The notes under the pieces: generated by a model
The model's input: the letters and a program-made list of their open reading frames with translations, nothing else
Told to the model about the DNA's origin: nothing
Databases searched by the model: none
In this document: positions 6,499 to 12,614 of the stretch, in pieces
Layout of the letters: each line of letters opens with the position of its first letter
Numbering within the stretch: position 1 is the first letter of the stretch
Made by a program: the position numbers and the translations under genes
Origin: JAPSGM01 sp036556985
GTDB taxonomy: Bacteria > Chloroflexota > Limnocylindria > QHBO01
NCBI GenBank assembly: GCA_036556985.1
Contig: DATBIK010000029.1
Coordinates: 1-12,614, forward strand
Direction of reading: 5' to 3'
Length of the DNA: 12,614 nt

Positions 6499-8721
6499 TC
6501 ACTCGAGGACGACGCGAAGCACCCGCTCTCCGGTGAGGAGCAGCGCGACCGGCGGGCCGTCGGCCACCGAGGCCACGTGCATGGCGCGCACGTCGTCCAG
6601 GATCCCGGCGTCGGCACCGCCGCGCGGCGCAATCCACTGCCGCACGAACGCGCCGTCGGCGCGCTGGAAGGCGATGATCCGCGCGTTCGCCGCGTCGTAC
6701 ACGTAGAACAGCTCCCGGTCGCCGACGGTCGCCCCGTCGATCAGCCGGTAGTCGAGCGGTGCCCGGATCTCGCCGTCCGGCGGCGGGTCGAGCGAGTAGT
6801 CGGGCTGGGGCAGCGGCGTGCCGAAGTTCACGCGGGTCACCGTGTTGGCCTGCAGCAGCCACAGGTTGACGTCGACGAACAGGTCGCGTGCCCGGCCGGG
6901 CGGGATGTCCGCCTCCTCGAGCAGGAACGGCTCGGGGCGGCTCGGGTAGACGACCGGCACCACGTCGCCGGGCGTCCACTTCCCGACCTCGTCGGTGCGC
7001 GCGTCGACGACGTACAGGTTGAAGATCTCGAGCGGTGGCCGGTGCTGGAGCGCCGCGAGCAGCCGGCTCTCCGGCGAGATGTCACGCAGCCCGGGCAGGG
7101 ACAGCCGCCGCGGCGACCGTTCATCGAGGTCGAAGCGCCACGCCTGGCGCTGCCGGTCCAGGACGATGACGTCGGTGGCGGCGGTGGCGATCATCCACGG
7201 CTGGCCGGCAGTGTCCTCGCCGATGGCCTGGCCGGATCGGAACACGACCTGCGTCTCGCCGCTCGTCGGATCGGCGCGCACGACCCGCCCCCGCGCAGTC
7301 TCGATGATCCACAGGCTGCCATCGCTGCTGAGCACCATGTCGAGCGGGGCGACGTCCTCGTAGGCGGCGAGCAGGTCGGCCACCGTCGCCACCTCGCCGA
7401 GGCGGGTGACGTCGTAGATCGTGTCCAGCCCGGCGTCGACCCGGTTCCGCATCGGCGCCAGGGCGCTCTCGGCGATGCCGGCATCCGCGGCGCGGCCGAG
7501 CGCGGCGTGCGCCTGGTTCAGCGCTTCCTTGGCCGCCTCCGGCGCCCGGTCGATGAGGTCGCGCCCCTCGACCCGCTCGGAGACCTCGGCGAGCAGGCCC
7601 TGCGCCTCCAGGATCGCCTCGCGGGCCACCTTCGCGCGCGGGATGGCCTCCGCGGGATGGACCGATGGGTAGCTCGCAACCGTCAGCCCGATCGCCAGCG
7701 TCGCCGCCACGAGGCCCATGCCCAGCATCCCGAACCGGCGCCGCCGGCCCTGTTCCACCTCGGCGGTGCGGATGATCTGGCGGGGGTACTCGGGGCGGCG
7801 GCGCGGGACGAAGGCGAGCAGGAAGTTGAAGCCGTACAGGATCGCCTTGCCGAGCAGGGCCTGCGCGCCGTCGATGGCGTCGCCGAGGCGATGCAGGCCG
7901 TGCCCGATGGCGTCGGCCAGCGGGACCGGGCTCTGGTCGGGCAGCCCCGCCAGCGGCTCGGCCGGATGGACCGGCTCGAGGCGCTGGGTGGTGGCGGTGC
8001 TCGGGAGCTCGGTGATGTCCATGGCGATGATGCCGTCCGAGCCCGAGCCGCCGCGTATCTGGAAGACCTGTTCGAGGTGCTCGACCGCCGCCCTGGGCCG
8101 CAGCGTGGCGAGCGCGTTCTTCAGCTCGTCGATCCCCACCACCTGGGCCAGGTTGCGGCTCACCAGCGCGATGCGGTCCCCGGCGGCGAGCTCCCCCTTC
8201 CAGGTGTACGGCGTGATCTCGAGCGCCTCGCCCAGCGTGGCGGCAACGCGCCTGCGCCGGACCCGCGGGTCCTCCTCGTCGACGGCGGGCGGCGGCGGCA
8301 GCTCGAACATGCGCCCCTCCCGAAGGAGGACCGCGGCGGCCGGCCCGAGCTTCGCCACGTGCGCCTCGCGGCCGCGGATGACGACGGCGATGACGCTGAC
8401 GCCGGCGCGGCGCGGGATGCCGAGCTTGCCCCGCGCGTGGTAGAGGCGGCGGTTCGCCGCGGCGAGGGCACGCCCCAGCGAGCCGGTGGCGCCGGCCGAG
8501 AGGTCGTAGTAGTAGTCGCGCTCGATGTGCTCGAGCGCCTCGCGCGCCGCGCGTGCCAGGCTCGCGCCACCGCCGGTCAGCTGGGCGAGGAGGAGGAGGC
8601 TGCCCTTGGTGCGCCGCAGCGCGCCGACCGCCGGCTCGTGGAAGCGCCAAACGTCCAGCGCGCCGGGGAGCCGGTCCTCCGGCGCCGGCAGGCCCAGTCG
8701 TGTCGCCAGTCGATCGGACAT
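6499..8721 (-). CDS. Membrane-anchored PP2C-like pseudophosphatase with C-terminal beta-propeller-like domain
   Basis: The protein has 740 residues. Residues 1-240 follow the order of PPM/PP2C phosphatases: a helix ending ALAAANRRLYHARG (85-98), strands RAGVSVIAVVIRG (105-117), AHVAKLGPAAAVLLREG (120-136), GDRIALVSRNL (181-191) and a final GSDGIIAMDI (227-236). The usual metal-binding residues are altered: the GDSR position reads GPAA (126-129), the SDGL position reads SRNL (188-191), and no DGMGG-type motif is seen. Catalysis by the normal mechanism is therefore unlikely. A basic stretch (RRRRF, 326-330) precedes a single TM helix (about 331-350). A helical, Ala/Glu-rich segment (about 360-440) and a strand-rich C-terminus with propeller-like elements (SSDGSLWIIET, NLYVVDAR, LFYVYDAANARIIAF) follow, predicted outside the cell. 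It is probably a sensor or scaffold. Its function is unknown to me. The start is ATG without an evident Shine-Dalgarno. Confidence 0.75.
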   Translation of the reverse strand: MSDRLATRLGLPAPEDRLPGALDVWRFHEPAVGALRRTKGSLLLLAQLTGGGASLARAAREALEHIERDYYYDLSAGATGSLGRALAAANRRLYHARGKLGIPRRAGVSVIAVVIRGREAHVAKLGPAAAVLLREGRMFELPPPPAVDEEDPRVRRRRVAATLGEALEITPYTWKGELAAGDRIALVSRNLAQVVGIDELKNALATLRPRAAVEHLEQVFQIRGGSGSDGIIAMDITELPSTATTQRLEPVHPAEPLAGLPDQSPVPLADAIGHGLHRLGDAIDGAQALLGKAILYGFNFLLAFVPRRRPEYPRQIIRTAEVEQGRRRRFGMLGMGLVAATLAIGLTVASYPSVHPAEAIPRAKVAREAILEAQGLLAEVSERVEGRDLIDRAPEAAKEALNQAHAALGRAADAGIAESALAPMRNRVDAGLDTIYDVTRLGEVATVADLLAAYEDVAPLDMVLSSDGSLWIIETARGRVVRADPTSGETQVVFRSGQAIGEDTAGQPWMIATAATDVIVLDRQRQAWRFDLDERSPRRLSLPGLRDISPESRLLAALQHRPPLEIFNLYVVDARTDEVGKWTPGDVVPVVYPSRPEPFLLEEADIPPGRARDLFVDVNLWLLQANTVTRVNFGTPLPQPDYSLDPPPDGEIRAPLDYRLIDGATVGDRELFYVYDAANARIIAFQRADGAFVRQWIAPRGGADAGILDDVRAMHVASVADGPPVALLLTGERVLRVVLE

Positions 8722-8824
8722 TGCTGCGGCAGCTCGAGCGGTCTCGGTGGGGTCTGATGCGGTCCTGTGCGGTTGGATGCGACCTGGCCGGACCTGGGCA
8801 CGCGCGTCCGACGCGGGGATTATA
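8722..8824 (-). promoter_or_regulatory. Putative promoter and leader upstream of the pseudophosphatase gene (TATAAT -10)
   Basis: On the minus strand a perfect TATAAT occurs at 8819-8824, overlapping the stop codon of the dciA-like gene. It would start transcription near 8811 and give a leader of about 90 nt before the ATG at 8721. No good TTGACA-like hexamer stands at 16-18 nt upstream. The leader contains imperfect decamer-like repeats (plus strand 8756-8795: GATGCGGTCC, TGTGCGGTTG, GATGCGACCT, GGCCGGACCT). In such GC-rich DNA an exact TATAAT is noteworthy, but promoter activity is inferred. Confidence 0.45.
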
Positions 8825-9179
8825 GGGAGGCGGCACCCCGCCGCCGACCCACCGATATGACCAGTCGGCGCAGTTCCATCGTCGCCCCGGGGCGGCCGCG
8901 CATCCGCTCGTTCACGGCGCGGACCAACGCGTCGGCGCGTAGGGTGAGCTCCTGGGCCAGGATCGGCTCGGAGGCCTCGACCTGGGCCGTCCCGTTCGCG
9001 AGCCGGGCGATGCGGCTCGCCATGCCGCCGCGATCGAGCCCGGCGCGGGCAACCGTCTCCTCCCAGGCCAGGCGGACCTGGGCCAGTGCCAGCTGCTCGG
9101 CGGCGGCAGGTCCCATGCAGGTGAGCAGCGCCCGCTGGACGGCGGCCGCGGCCTCCTCGGTGCCCTTCACCGATCCCAT
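8820..9179 (-). CDS. dciA: DUF721 / DciA-like protein (putative DnaB helicase loader)
   Basis: The protein has 119 residues. It matches the DUF721 pattern: AWEETVARAGLD (about 38-49, the conserved W...VG.. region), then RIARLANGTAQVEASEPILAQEL (the ... dGtl.V...sp.lAqEL motif), a helix with LVRAVNERM and a final strand LRRLVISVG. DciA-type DUF721 proteins assist loading of the replicative helicase in bacteria that lack DnaC/DnaI. Its position directly after recF (10-nt gap) is the context usual for this family in GC-rich bacteria and supports the call. It is likely co-transcribed with dnaN-recF. Sequence similarity alone is weak because the family is divergent. Confidence 0.75.
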   Translation of the reverse strand: MGSVKGTEEAAAAVQRALLTCMGPAAAEQLALAQVRLAWEETVARAGLDRGGMASRIARLANGTAQVEASEPILAQELTLRADALVRAVNERMRGRPGATMELRRLVISVGRRRGAASL

Positions 9180-9189
9180 CCGATCCGCC

Positions 9190-10380
9190 TCAGGCCACGC
9201 GGGGCGCGAGGCTCAGCCGGCCCTCGCCCACGGTCCAGGTCGGCACGCCGCGCCGGCGCTTCGCCGGCAGCGCGGCCAGGTCGGCGGTGGTCACGAGCAC
9301 CTGGCCGCGCTCCAGCAAGAGCTCGAGGGCCCGGCCCGAGCGGTCCGGGTCGAGCTCGCTGAAGACGTCATCGAGGAGGACGATCGGCGTCGGAGCGCCG
9401 TCGGCGCCCAGCAGGTCGCGCTCGGCGAGCTTGAGCGCCAGGATGATCGTGCGCTGCTGGCCACGGCTGGCGTGCGCCGCCACCTCGCGGCCGCCGAGCT
9501 CGACCCGCAGGTCGTCGCGCTGCGGGCCGATGAGGGTGACGCCGTTCCACAGCTCCTTCTGGCGCGCGTCGGCCAGGCGCTGGCGGAATGCGGCGAGGAG
9601 CTCCTCCGCGGTCGGCGCGTCCGGGTCGCCGGGGGCGGAGGCGCGGCGCTCCGGCCACGCCTCCTTCAGGGTGTCGAGGTACGCCAGCACCACCGCGTCG
9701 CGGCGCTCGTCGTCGGGCGCCACCGCGTCGTGCAGCCCCGGGATCCGCGCGGCGAGCTCGCCGACCAGGACCAGCCGCGCGGCCATGACCCGCGACCCGA
9801 CGGCGGCGAGCTGCTCGTCCCAGAAGCCCAGGCCCTCGACCCCCGCCTCCTCGCGCCGGATGGCGCGCAGCAGGGCGTTTCGCTGGGCGAGGACCCGCGA
9901 CAGCTCGGTGAGGTCGCGGGCGGCGCGCCGGTCACGCTGGACGAGGATCCCGTCCAGGAAGCGGCGCCGCTCCCCGGGCGACCCGACGAGGAGCAGCATC
10001 TCCTCCGGCCGGAACAGGACCGAGCGGACGACGTCGTGCACGCTCGACGTGCGCCGCGGCAGCCCGTTGAGGAGGAGCCGCTTGCGCACCTCGGCCGGGG
10101 CCGACTCCCCGGGGAGCACCAGCTCGAGGCGCGCGCCCTCCTCGTCCGCCGCTCCAGCGAGGTCGAGCCGCACGCGGGCGAACGCCCGCCCGTGGCGCAC
10201 GAGCTCCCCGTCGGCGGCCGCGCGGTGGGAGCGGCCGGCGATCGCCACGTGGATCGCCTCGAGAAGGTTCGTCTTCCCCGCGCCGTTGGCGCCGGCCACG
10301 ATGGTGAGCCGCGGGTCGGGCAGCAGCTCCGCGCGCTCGTAGCTGCGGAAGTCCTCGAGCAGGAGCCGTGTCACGCGCAT
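9190..10380 (-). CDS. recF: DNA replication and repair protein RecF
   Basis: The protein has 396 residues, close to the family's usual 360-400. It has an SMC-like ATPase arrangement. LLLEDFRSYERAEL (6-19) is the typical RecF N-terminus, and Walker A is GANGAGKT (30-37), followed by NLLEAIHVA. The ABC-type signature is ASRGQQR (304-310) and Walker B/D-loop is IVLLDDVFSELDPDR (about 333-346). The C-terminus carries VLVTTADL, the late motif of RecF. RecF acts with RecO and RecR to load RecA at gaps and stalled forks. It starts at ATG 10378-10380, 63 nt after dnaN; the Shine-Dalgarno is weak. This gene order (dnaN-recF-dciA) is standard near bacterial origins. Confidence 0.97.
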   Translation of the reverse strand: MRVTRLLLEDFRSYERAELLPDPRLTIVAGANGAGKTNLLEAIHVAIAGRSHRAAADGELVRHGRAFARVRLDLAGAADEEGARLELVLPGESAPAEVRKRLLLNGLPRRTSSVHDVVRSVLFRPEEMLLLVGSPGERRRFLDGILVQRDRRAARDLTELSRVLAQRNALLRAIRREEAGVEGLGFWDEQLAAVGSRVMAARLVLVGELAARIPGLHDAVAPDDERRDAVVLAYLDTLKEAWPERRASAPGDPDAPTAEELLAAFRQRLADARQKELWNGVTLIGPQRDDLRVELGGREVAAHASRGQQRTIILALKLAERDLLGADGAPTPIVLLDDVFSELDPDRSGRALELLLERGQVLVTTADLAALPAKRRRGVPTWTVGEGRLSLAPRVA

Positions 10381-10443
10381 GGCGAGCGGCCCGGTCCCGA
10401 CGCCGGGCGGATCGTGGCCGCCGGCGCCGGCCTCGGCATCGGT

Positions 10444-11568
10444 CTAGGACGCCGTGCGGACCGGCATGATGACGTGGACGTAGTCGCCCTTGCCGATCCC
10501 CCGCACCACGCCGGGCGCCAGCGGCCCGGACAGCTCGAGCGCCGCCTCTTCCGCGCCGAGGTTCGAGAGCACGTCGATGAGGTAGCGGGCGTTGAAGGCG
10601 ATGGTCGTCGCCTGGCCCTCGACGCTGGCCTCGATGGCGTCGGCGTTGTCACCGACGTCCGCCGCGTGCGCGGTGATCGACACCTCGCTCGTCCCGTCGC
10701 CCCCGAGCTCGACCTTCACGATGTTCGCGCTGTCACGGGCGAAGATGCTGGCCCGCCGCGCGCCGGCCAGGAACGCCTCGCGATCGATGACCGCGCGGCT
10801 GGCGTGCGAGGTGGGGATCACCGGCTCGTAGTTCGGGAACTGGCCCTCGATGAGCCGGCTGACGAGGTCGATGCCCTCGACATGGAAGAGGACCTGGCTC
10901 TTGTTCGGGGTGATCGTGATCTCGATGGGCTGTTCGGCATCGGGCAGGATGCGCATGAGCTCGGCCAGGGAGCGGCCGGGGACCACGATGCTCGTCTCGG
11001 CCGCCACCGGCTGGGCCAGCGCCAGGGTGCGGACCGCGATACGGTAGTTGTCGGCCGCGGCCAGGGTCATCTCCGACCCGGCCAGCTTGGTGAGCACGCC
11101 GGTCAGGATCGGGCGGCTCTCGTCGGTGGCCGCCGCGAAGACGACCTCACCCAGCGCCTCGCGCAGCGCGCGAGCGTCCACGCTGGTGGCCGGCGCCTCG
11201 CCGATGGCCGCCACCACCGGGAACTCGTCGGCGTCGATGCCCTTGATGCTCGACCGGCTGCCGCCACACGTGACCTTCAGGGTGCGGTCCTTGGCCGACA
11301 GTTGGAGGTCGATGCGCTGGTTCGGCAGGCTGGCCACCAGGTCGGTCAGCAGCTTGGCCGGCACGGTGATCTCGCCCTCGGCCTCGACCTTGCCCGGCAC
11401 CCAGCAGTTGATGCCGATCTCCAGGTTGGTGGCGGTGAGCTTCAGCCCCGCGTTGTCGGTCTTCAGCAGGACGTTGGCGAGCACGGGCAGCGTCGCCCGG
11501 CTGCTCACCGCGCGGCTGACGATGCCCAGCCCGCGCGCCAGGTTCTCCTGCATCACCGAGACGTTCAT
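10444..11568 (-). CDS. dnaN: DNA polymerase III beta subunit (sliding clamp)
   Basis: The protein has 374 residues, the usual length. Three clamp domains are recognisable: domain I (about 1-122) with MQENLARGL and SRATLPVLANVLL; domain II (about 130-245) with TDESRPILTGVL and AADNYRIAVRTL; domain III (about 247-374) with FPNYEPVIP, FNARYLIDVL and the terminal VHVIMPVR. The ring dimer encircles DNA and tethers Pol III and other partners. The frame extends upstream to 11601, but ATG 11566-11568 is chosen because MNVSVMQ matches the normal N-terminus and GAGG lies 5 nt before it. The C-terminus runs three residues past the usual MPMR-type ending, a small variation. It lies directly downstream of dnaA and oriC. 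Confidence 0.97.
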   Translation of the reverse strand: MNVSVMQENLARGLGIVSRAVSSRATLPVLANVLLKTDNAGLKLTATNLEIGINCWVPGKVEAEGEITVPAKLLTDLVASLPNQRIDLQLSAKDRTLKVTCGGSRSSIKGIDADEFPVVAAIGEAPATSVDARALREALGEVVFAAATDESRPILTGVLTKLAGSEMTLAAADNYRIAVRTLALAQPVAAETSIVVPGRSLAELMRILPDAEQPIEITITPNKSQVLFHVEGIDLVSRLIEGQFPNYEPVIPTSHASRAVIDREAFLAGARRASIFARDSANIVKVELGGDGTSEVSITAHAADVGDNADAIEASVEGQATTIAFNARYLIDVLSNLGAEEAALELSGPLAPGVVRGIGKGDYVHVIMPVRTAS

Positions 11569-11573
11569 TCCGA

Positions 11574-11577
11574 CCTC
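11574..11577 (-). promoter_or_regulatory. Ribosome binding site of dnaN
   Basis: On the minus strand GAGG (within AGGTGAGG) stands 5 nt before ATG 11566-11568. It decides for this start over the in-frame upstream candidate at 11601. Confidence 0.75.
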
Positions 11578-11624
11578 ACCTGCAACCGGGCCAGCCACCA
11601 TGTCGGTTCTCCACGCGGATCCGC

Positions 11625-11660
11625 GATTCCATTACTGAACTGAGAGAAGAATACCTTTTG
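11625..11660. other. AT-rich stretch, candidate DNA unwinding element / dnaN promoter
   Basis: This is the least GC-rich part of the oriC region (ATTCCATTACTGAA, then GAGAAGAATACCTTTT), lying between a TTCTCCACG box (11607-11615) and the paired TGTGGAC boxes (11681-11698). It is a plausible site of initial melting. It is also where the dnaN promoter would lie on the minus strand (for example TATTCT at 11649-11654), though I cannot pick a -35 with confidence. Confidence 0.45.
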
Positions 11661-11933
11661 GCCGTCGTCCCCCGTAGGGGTGTGGACGGTGTGGACCGAT
11701 GGGCCCGGCCACGCTCCCGGCACGCTGCGGTGACGATTCGGGGCGCTGCGGACAACCGGTCCGTCGCTGTGGATCGACCCCCTCCGTTCGCCGGCCCGCG
11801 GTGGACGGCGCGGTGGACGGTCCTGCCCCGCAGGGTAGCGGGCCATCGTGACCGGCGAGCGGGTTCTCCACAGGGCGCGGGGCATATCCACGGATTCGGC
11901 CGACTTATCCACGACGAAGTGGCCGGTCGGGTC

Positions 11934-12614
11934 CTACTCGGAGTAGATCATCTCCCGCACGGCGCTGATCTCGCGCCGCATCTCGTCGTTCTCCGCCAGC
12001 TCCCGGGCGATCTTGTCGCAGGCGTGCAGCACGGTCGAGTGGTCGCGGCCGCCCAGTTCGGCGCCGATGCGCAGCAGGCTGATGTCGGTCTCCTCGCGGA
12101 TGAGGAACATCGCGATCTGCCGCGGCACGACGATGGCGCGGTCCCGCTTGCTGCTTCGCAGCTGATCGAGGTTGACCCCGTAGTAGTCGGCCACGGCGCG
12201 CACGATGCGCTGCGGCGTGATCGACTTCTTCCGTGGGTTGTACATGACGTTGGAGAGCACCGCCGACGCGAGCTCGATGTTGACCGGCATCCCGCTCATG
12301 CTCGCGTAGGCAACCACCCGGTTGAGAGCGCCCTCGAGCTCGCGGACGTTGCTCACCACCTTGCGCGCGATGAAGTCGATGACCTCGGACGGGATGAGGT
12401 GCAGCTGGTCCTCGGCCTTGCTGCGCAGGATGGCGATGCGCGTCTCGAGGTCCGGAGGGGTGAGGTCGGCGATCAGGCCCCACTCGAACCGGCTGCGCAG
12501 CCGCTCCTCGAGGGTGGTGATCGCCTTCGGCGGCCGATCGCTGGAGAGCACGACCTGCTTGCCCGCCTCGTGGATGGCGTTGAAGGTGTGGAAGAACTCC
12601 TCCTGGGTCCGCTC
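11934..12614 (-). CDS. dnaA: Chromosomal replication initiator DnaA (partial, 5' end off window)
   Basis: The C-terminal 226 codons are present, and the N-terminus and Walker A/B lie beyond the right edge. The visible part starts in AAA+ domain III with EEFFHTFNAIHEAGKQ and the sensor I strand VVLSSDRPPK. The arginine-finger region LRSRFEWGL and sensor II NVRELEGALNRV follow. Domain IV has the helix-turn-helix for DnaA boxes and the family signature GGRDHSTVLHA, ending IYSE. DnaA binds ATP and the 9-mer boxes at the origin to start replication, and oriC candidates lie directly downstream. The frame is intact with a single TAG stop at 11934-11936. Recognition residues of domain IV look ordinary for the family. 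Confidence 0.98.
   Translation of the reverse strand, partial: ERTQEEFFHTFNAIHEAGKQVVLSSDRPPKAITTLEERLRSRFEWGLIADLTPPDLETRIAILRSKAEDQLHLIPSEVIDFIARKVVSNVRELEGALNRVVAYASMSGMPVNIELASAVLSNVMYNPRKKSITPQRIVRAVADYYGVNLDQLRSSKRDRAIVVPRQIAMFLIREETDISLLRIGAELGGRDHSTVLHACDKIARELAENDEMRREISAVREMIYSE

Larger units (their letters stand above)
11569..11933. other. oriC: Candidate chromosomal origin oriC in the dnaA-dnaN intergenic region
   Basis: This 365-nt non-coding stretch separates dnaN from dnaA, the commonest oriC position. It is dense in DnaA-box-like 9-mers. In TCCACA orientation: TTCTCCACG 11607-11615, TTCTCCACA 11864-11872, ATATCCACG 11884-11892 and TTATCCACG 11905-11913. In the opposite orientation: TGTGGACGG 11681-11689, TGTGGACCG 11690-11698, TGCGGACAA 11747-11755 and TGTGGATCG 11768-11776. 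Weaker GGTGGACGG copies lie at 11800-11808 and 11812-11820 within a 12-nt tandem repeat (GCGGTGGACGGC). Most differ from TTATCCACA or the actinobacterial-type TTGTCCACA by one or two bases. DnaA would bind here to open the duplex. Function is inferred from position and box density. Confidence 0.8.

Noticed and set aside
6577..8757. 726-codon plus-strand open frame
   Set aside because: It is antisense to the pseudophosphatase gene, has low-complexity Arg/Asp/Val composition and no domain. GC-rich codon bias produces such long antisense frames.
10381..10443. Possible small gene or signal between dnaN and recF
   Set aside because: The gap is 63 nt, GC-rich, with no start plus Shine-Dalgarno and no promoter-like sequence.
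8767..11643. 958-codon plus-strand open frame
   Set aside because: It is antisense to dciA, recF and dnaN, all of which have diagnostic motifs.
11670..11680. CCCCGTAGGGG mini-hairpin in oriC
   Set aside because: The 4-bp stem is too short and GC-rich to claim as a terminator or functional site.

Overview
This is a very GC-rich bacterial chromosome segment (about 70% G+C by eye) around the replication origin. The right half is the dnaA (partial) - oriC - dnaN - recF - dciA series, all on the minus strand. The gene content suggests a free-living GC-rich bacterium. My best guess is a Chloroflexota lineage (Limnocylindria-like), with Actinomycetota as the alternative. This is inferred from gene style and DnaA-box style, not from a marker comparison.

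Layout from left to right. (1) 1-3254, minus: a very large GT-C membrane glycosyltransferase, cut by the window edge. It joins two GT-C modules, and a beta-propeller-like domain of about 350 residues is inserted into the first extracytoplasmic loop of the second, protein O-mannosyltransferase-like module. (2) 3288-5671, plus, divergent from (1): a two-gene unit whose ends overlap by 4 nt. It encodes a DUF2723/TMEM260-like GT-C membrane protein and a polyprenyl-phosphate hexose (DPM1-like) synthase. Together these three genes look like a lipid-carrier-dependent glycosylation locus: the soluble GT2 would make the lipid-linked sugar and the GT-C proteins would use it outside the membrane. (3) 5672-5924: a 253-nt convergent intergenic region carrying four copies of a 12-bp near-palindrome (CCGATAGATCGG) with symmetrical 50-64-50 nt centre spacing. 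(4) 5925-8721, minus: a bifunctional nuclease (BFN/DUF151) protein preceded by a membrane-anchored protein with a degenerate PP2C-like cytoplasmic domain and a beta-propeller-like outer domain. (5) 8820-11568, minus: dciA-like (DUF721), recF and dnaN, closely spaced. (6) 11569-11933: the dnaN-dnaA intergenic region, a strong oriC candidate with DnaA-box-like 9-mers that switch orientation and an AT-rich stretch. (7) 11934-12614, minus: the C-terminal 226 codons of dnaA.

I see no tRNA, rRNA, CRISPR array, insertion sequence or prophage gene. The most unusual items are the palindrome cluster, the beta-propeller/O-mannosyltransferase fusion, and the pseudophosphatase-propeller protein next to the replication genes.
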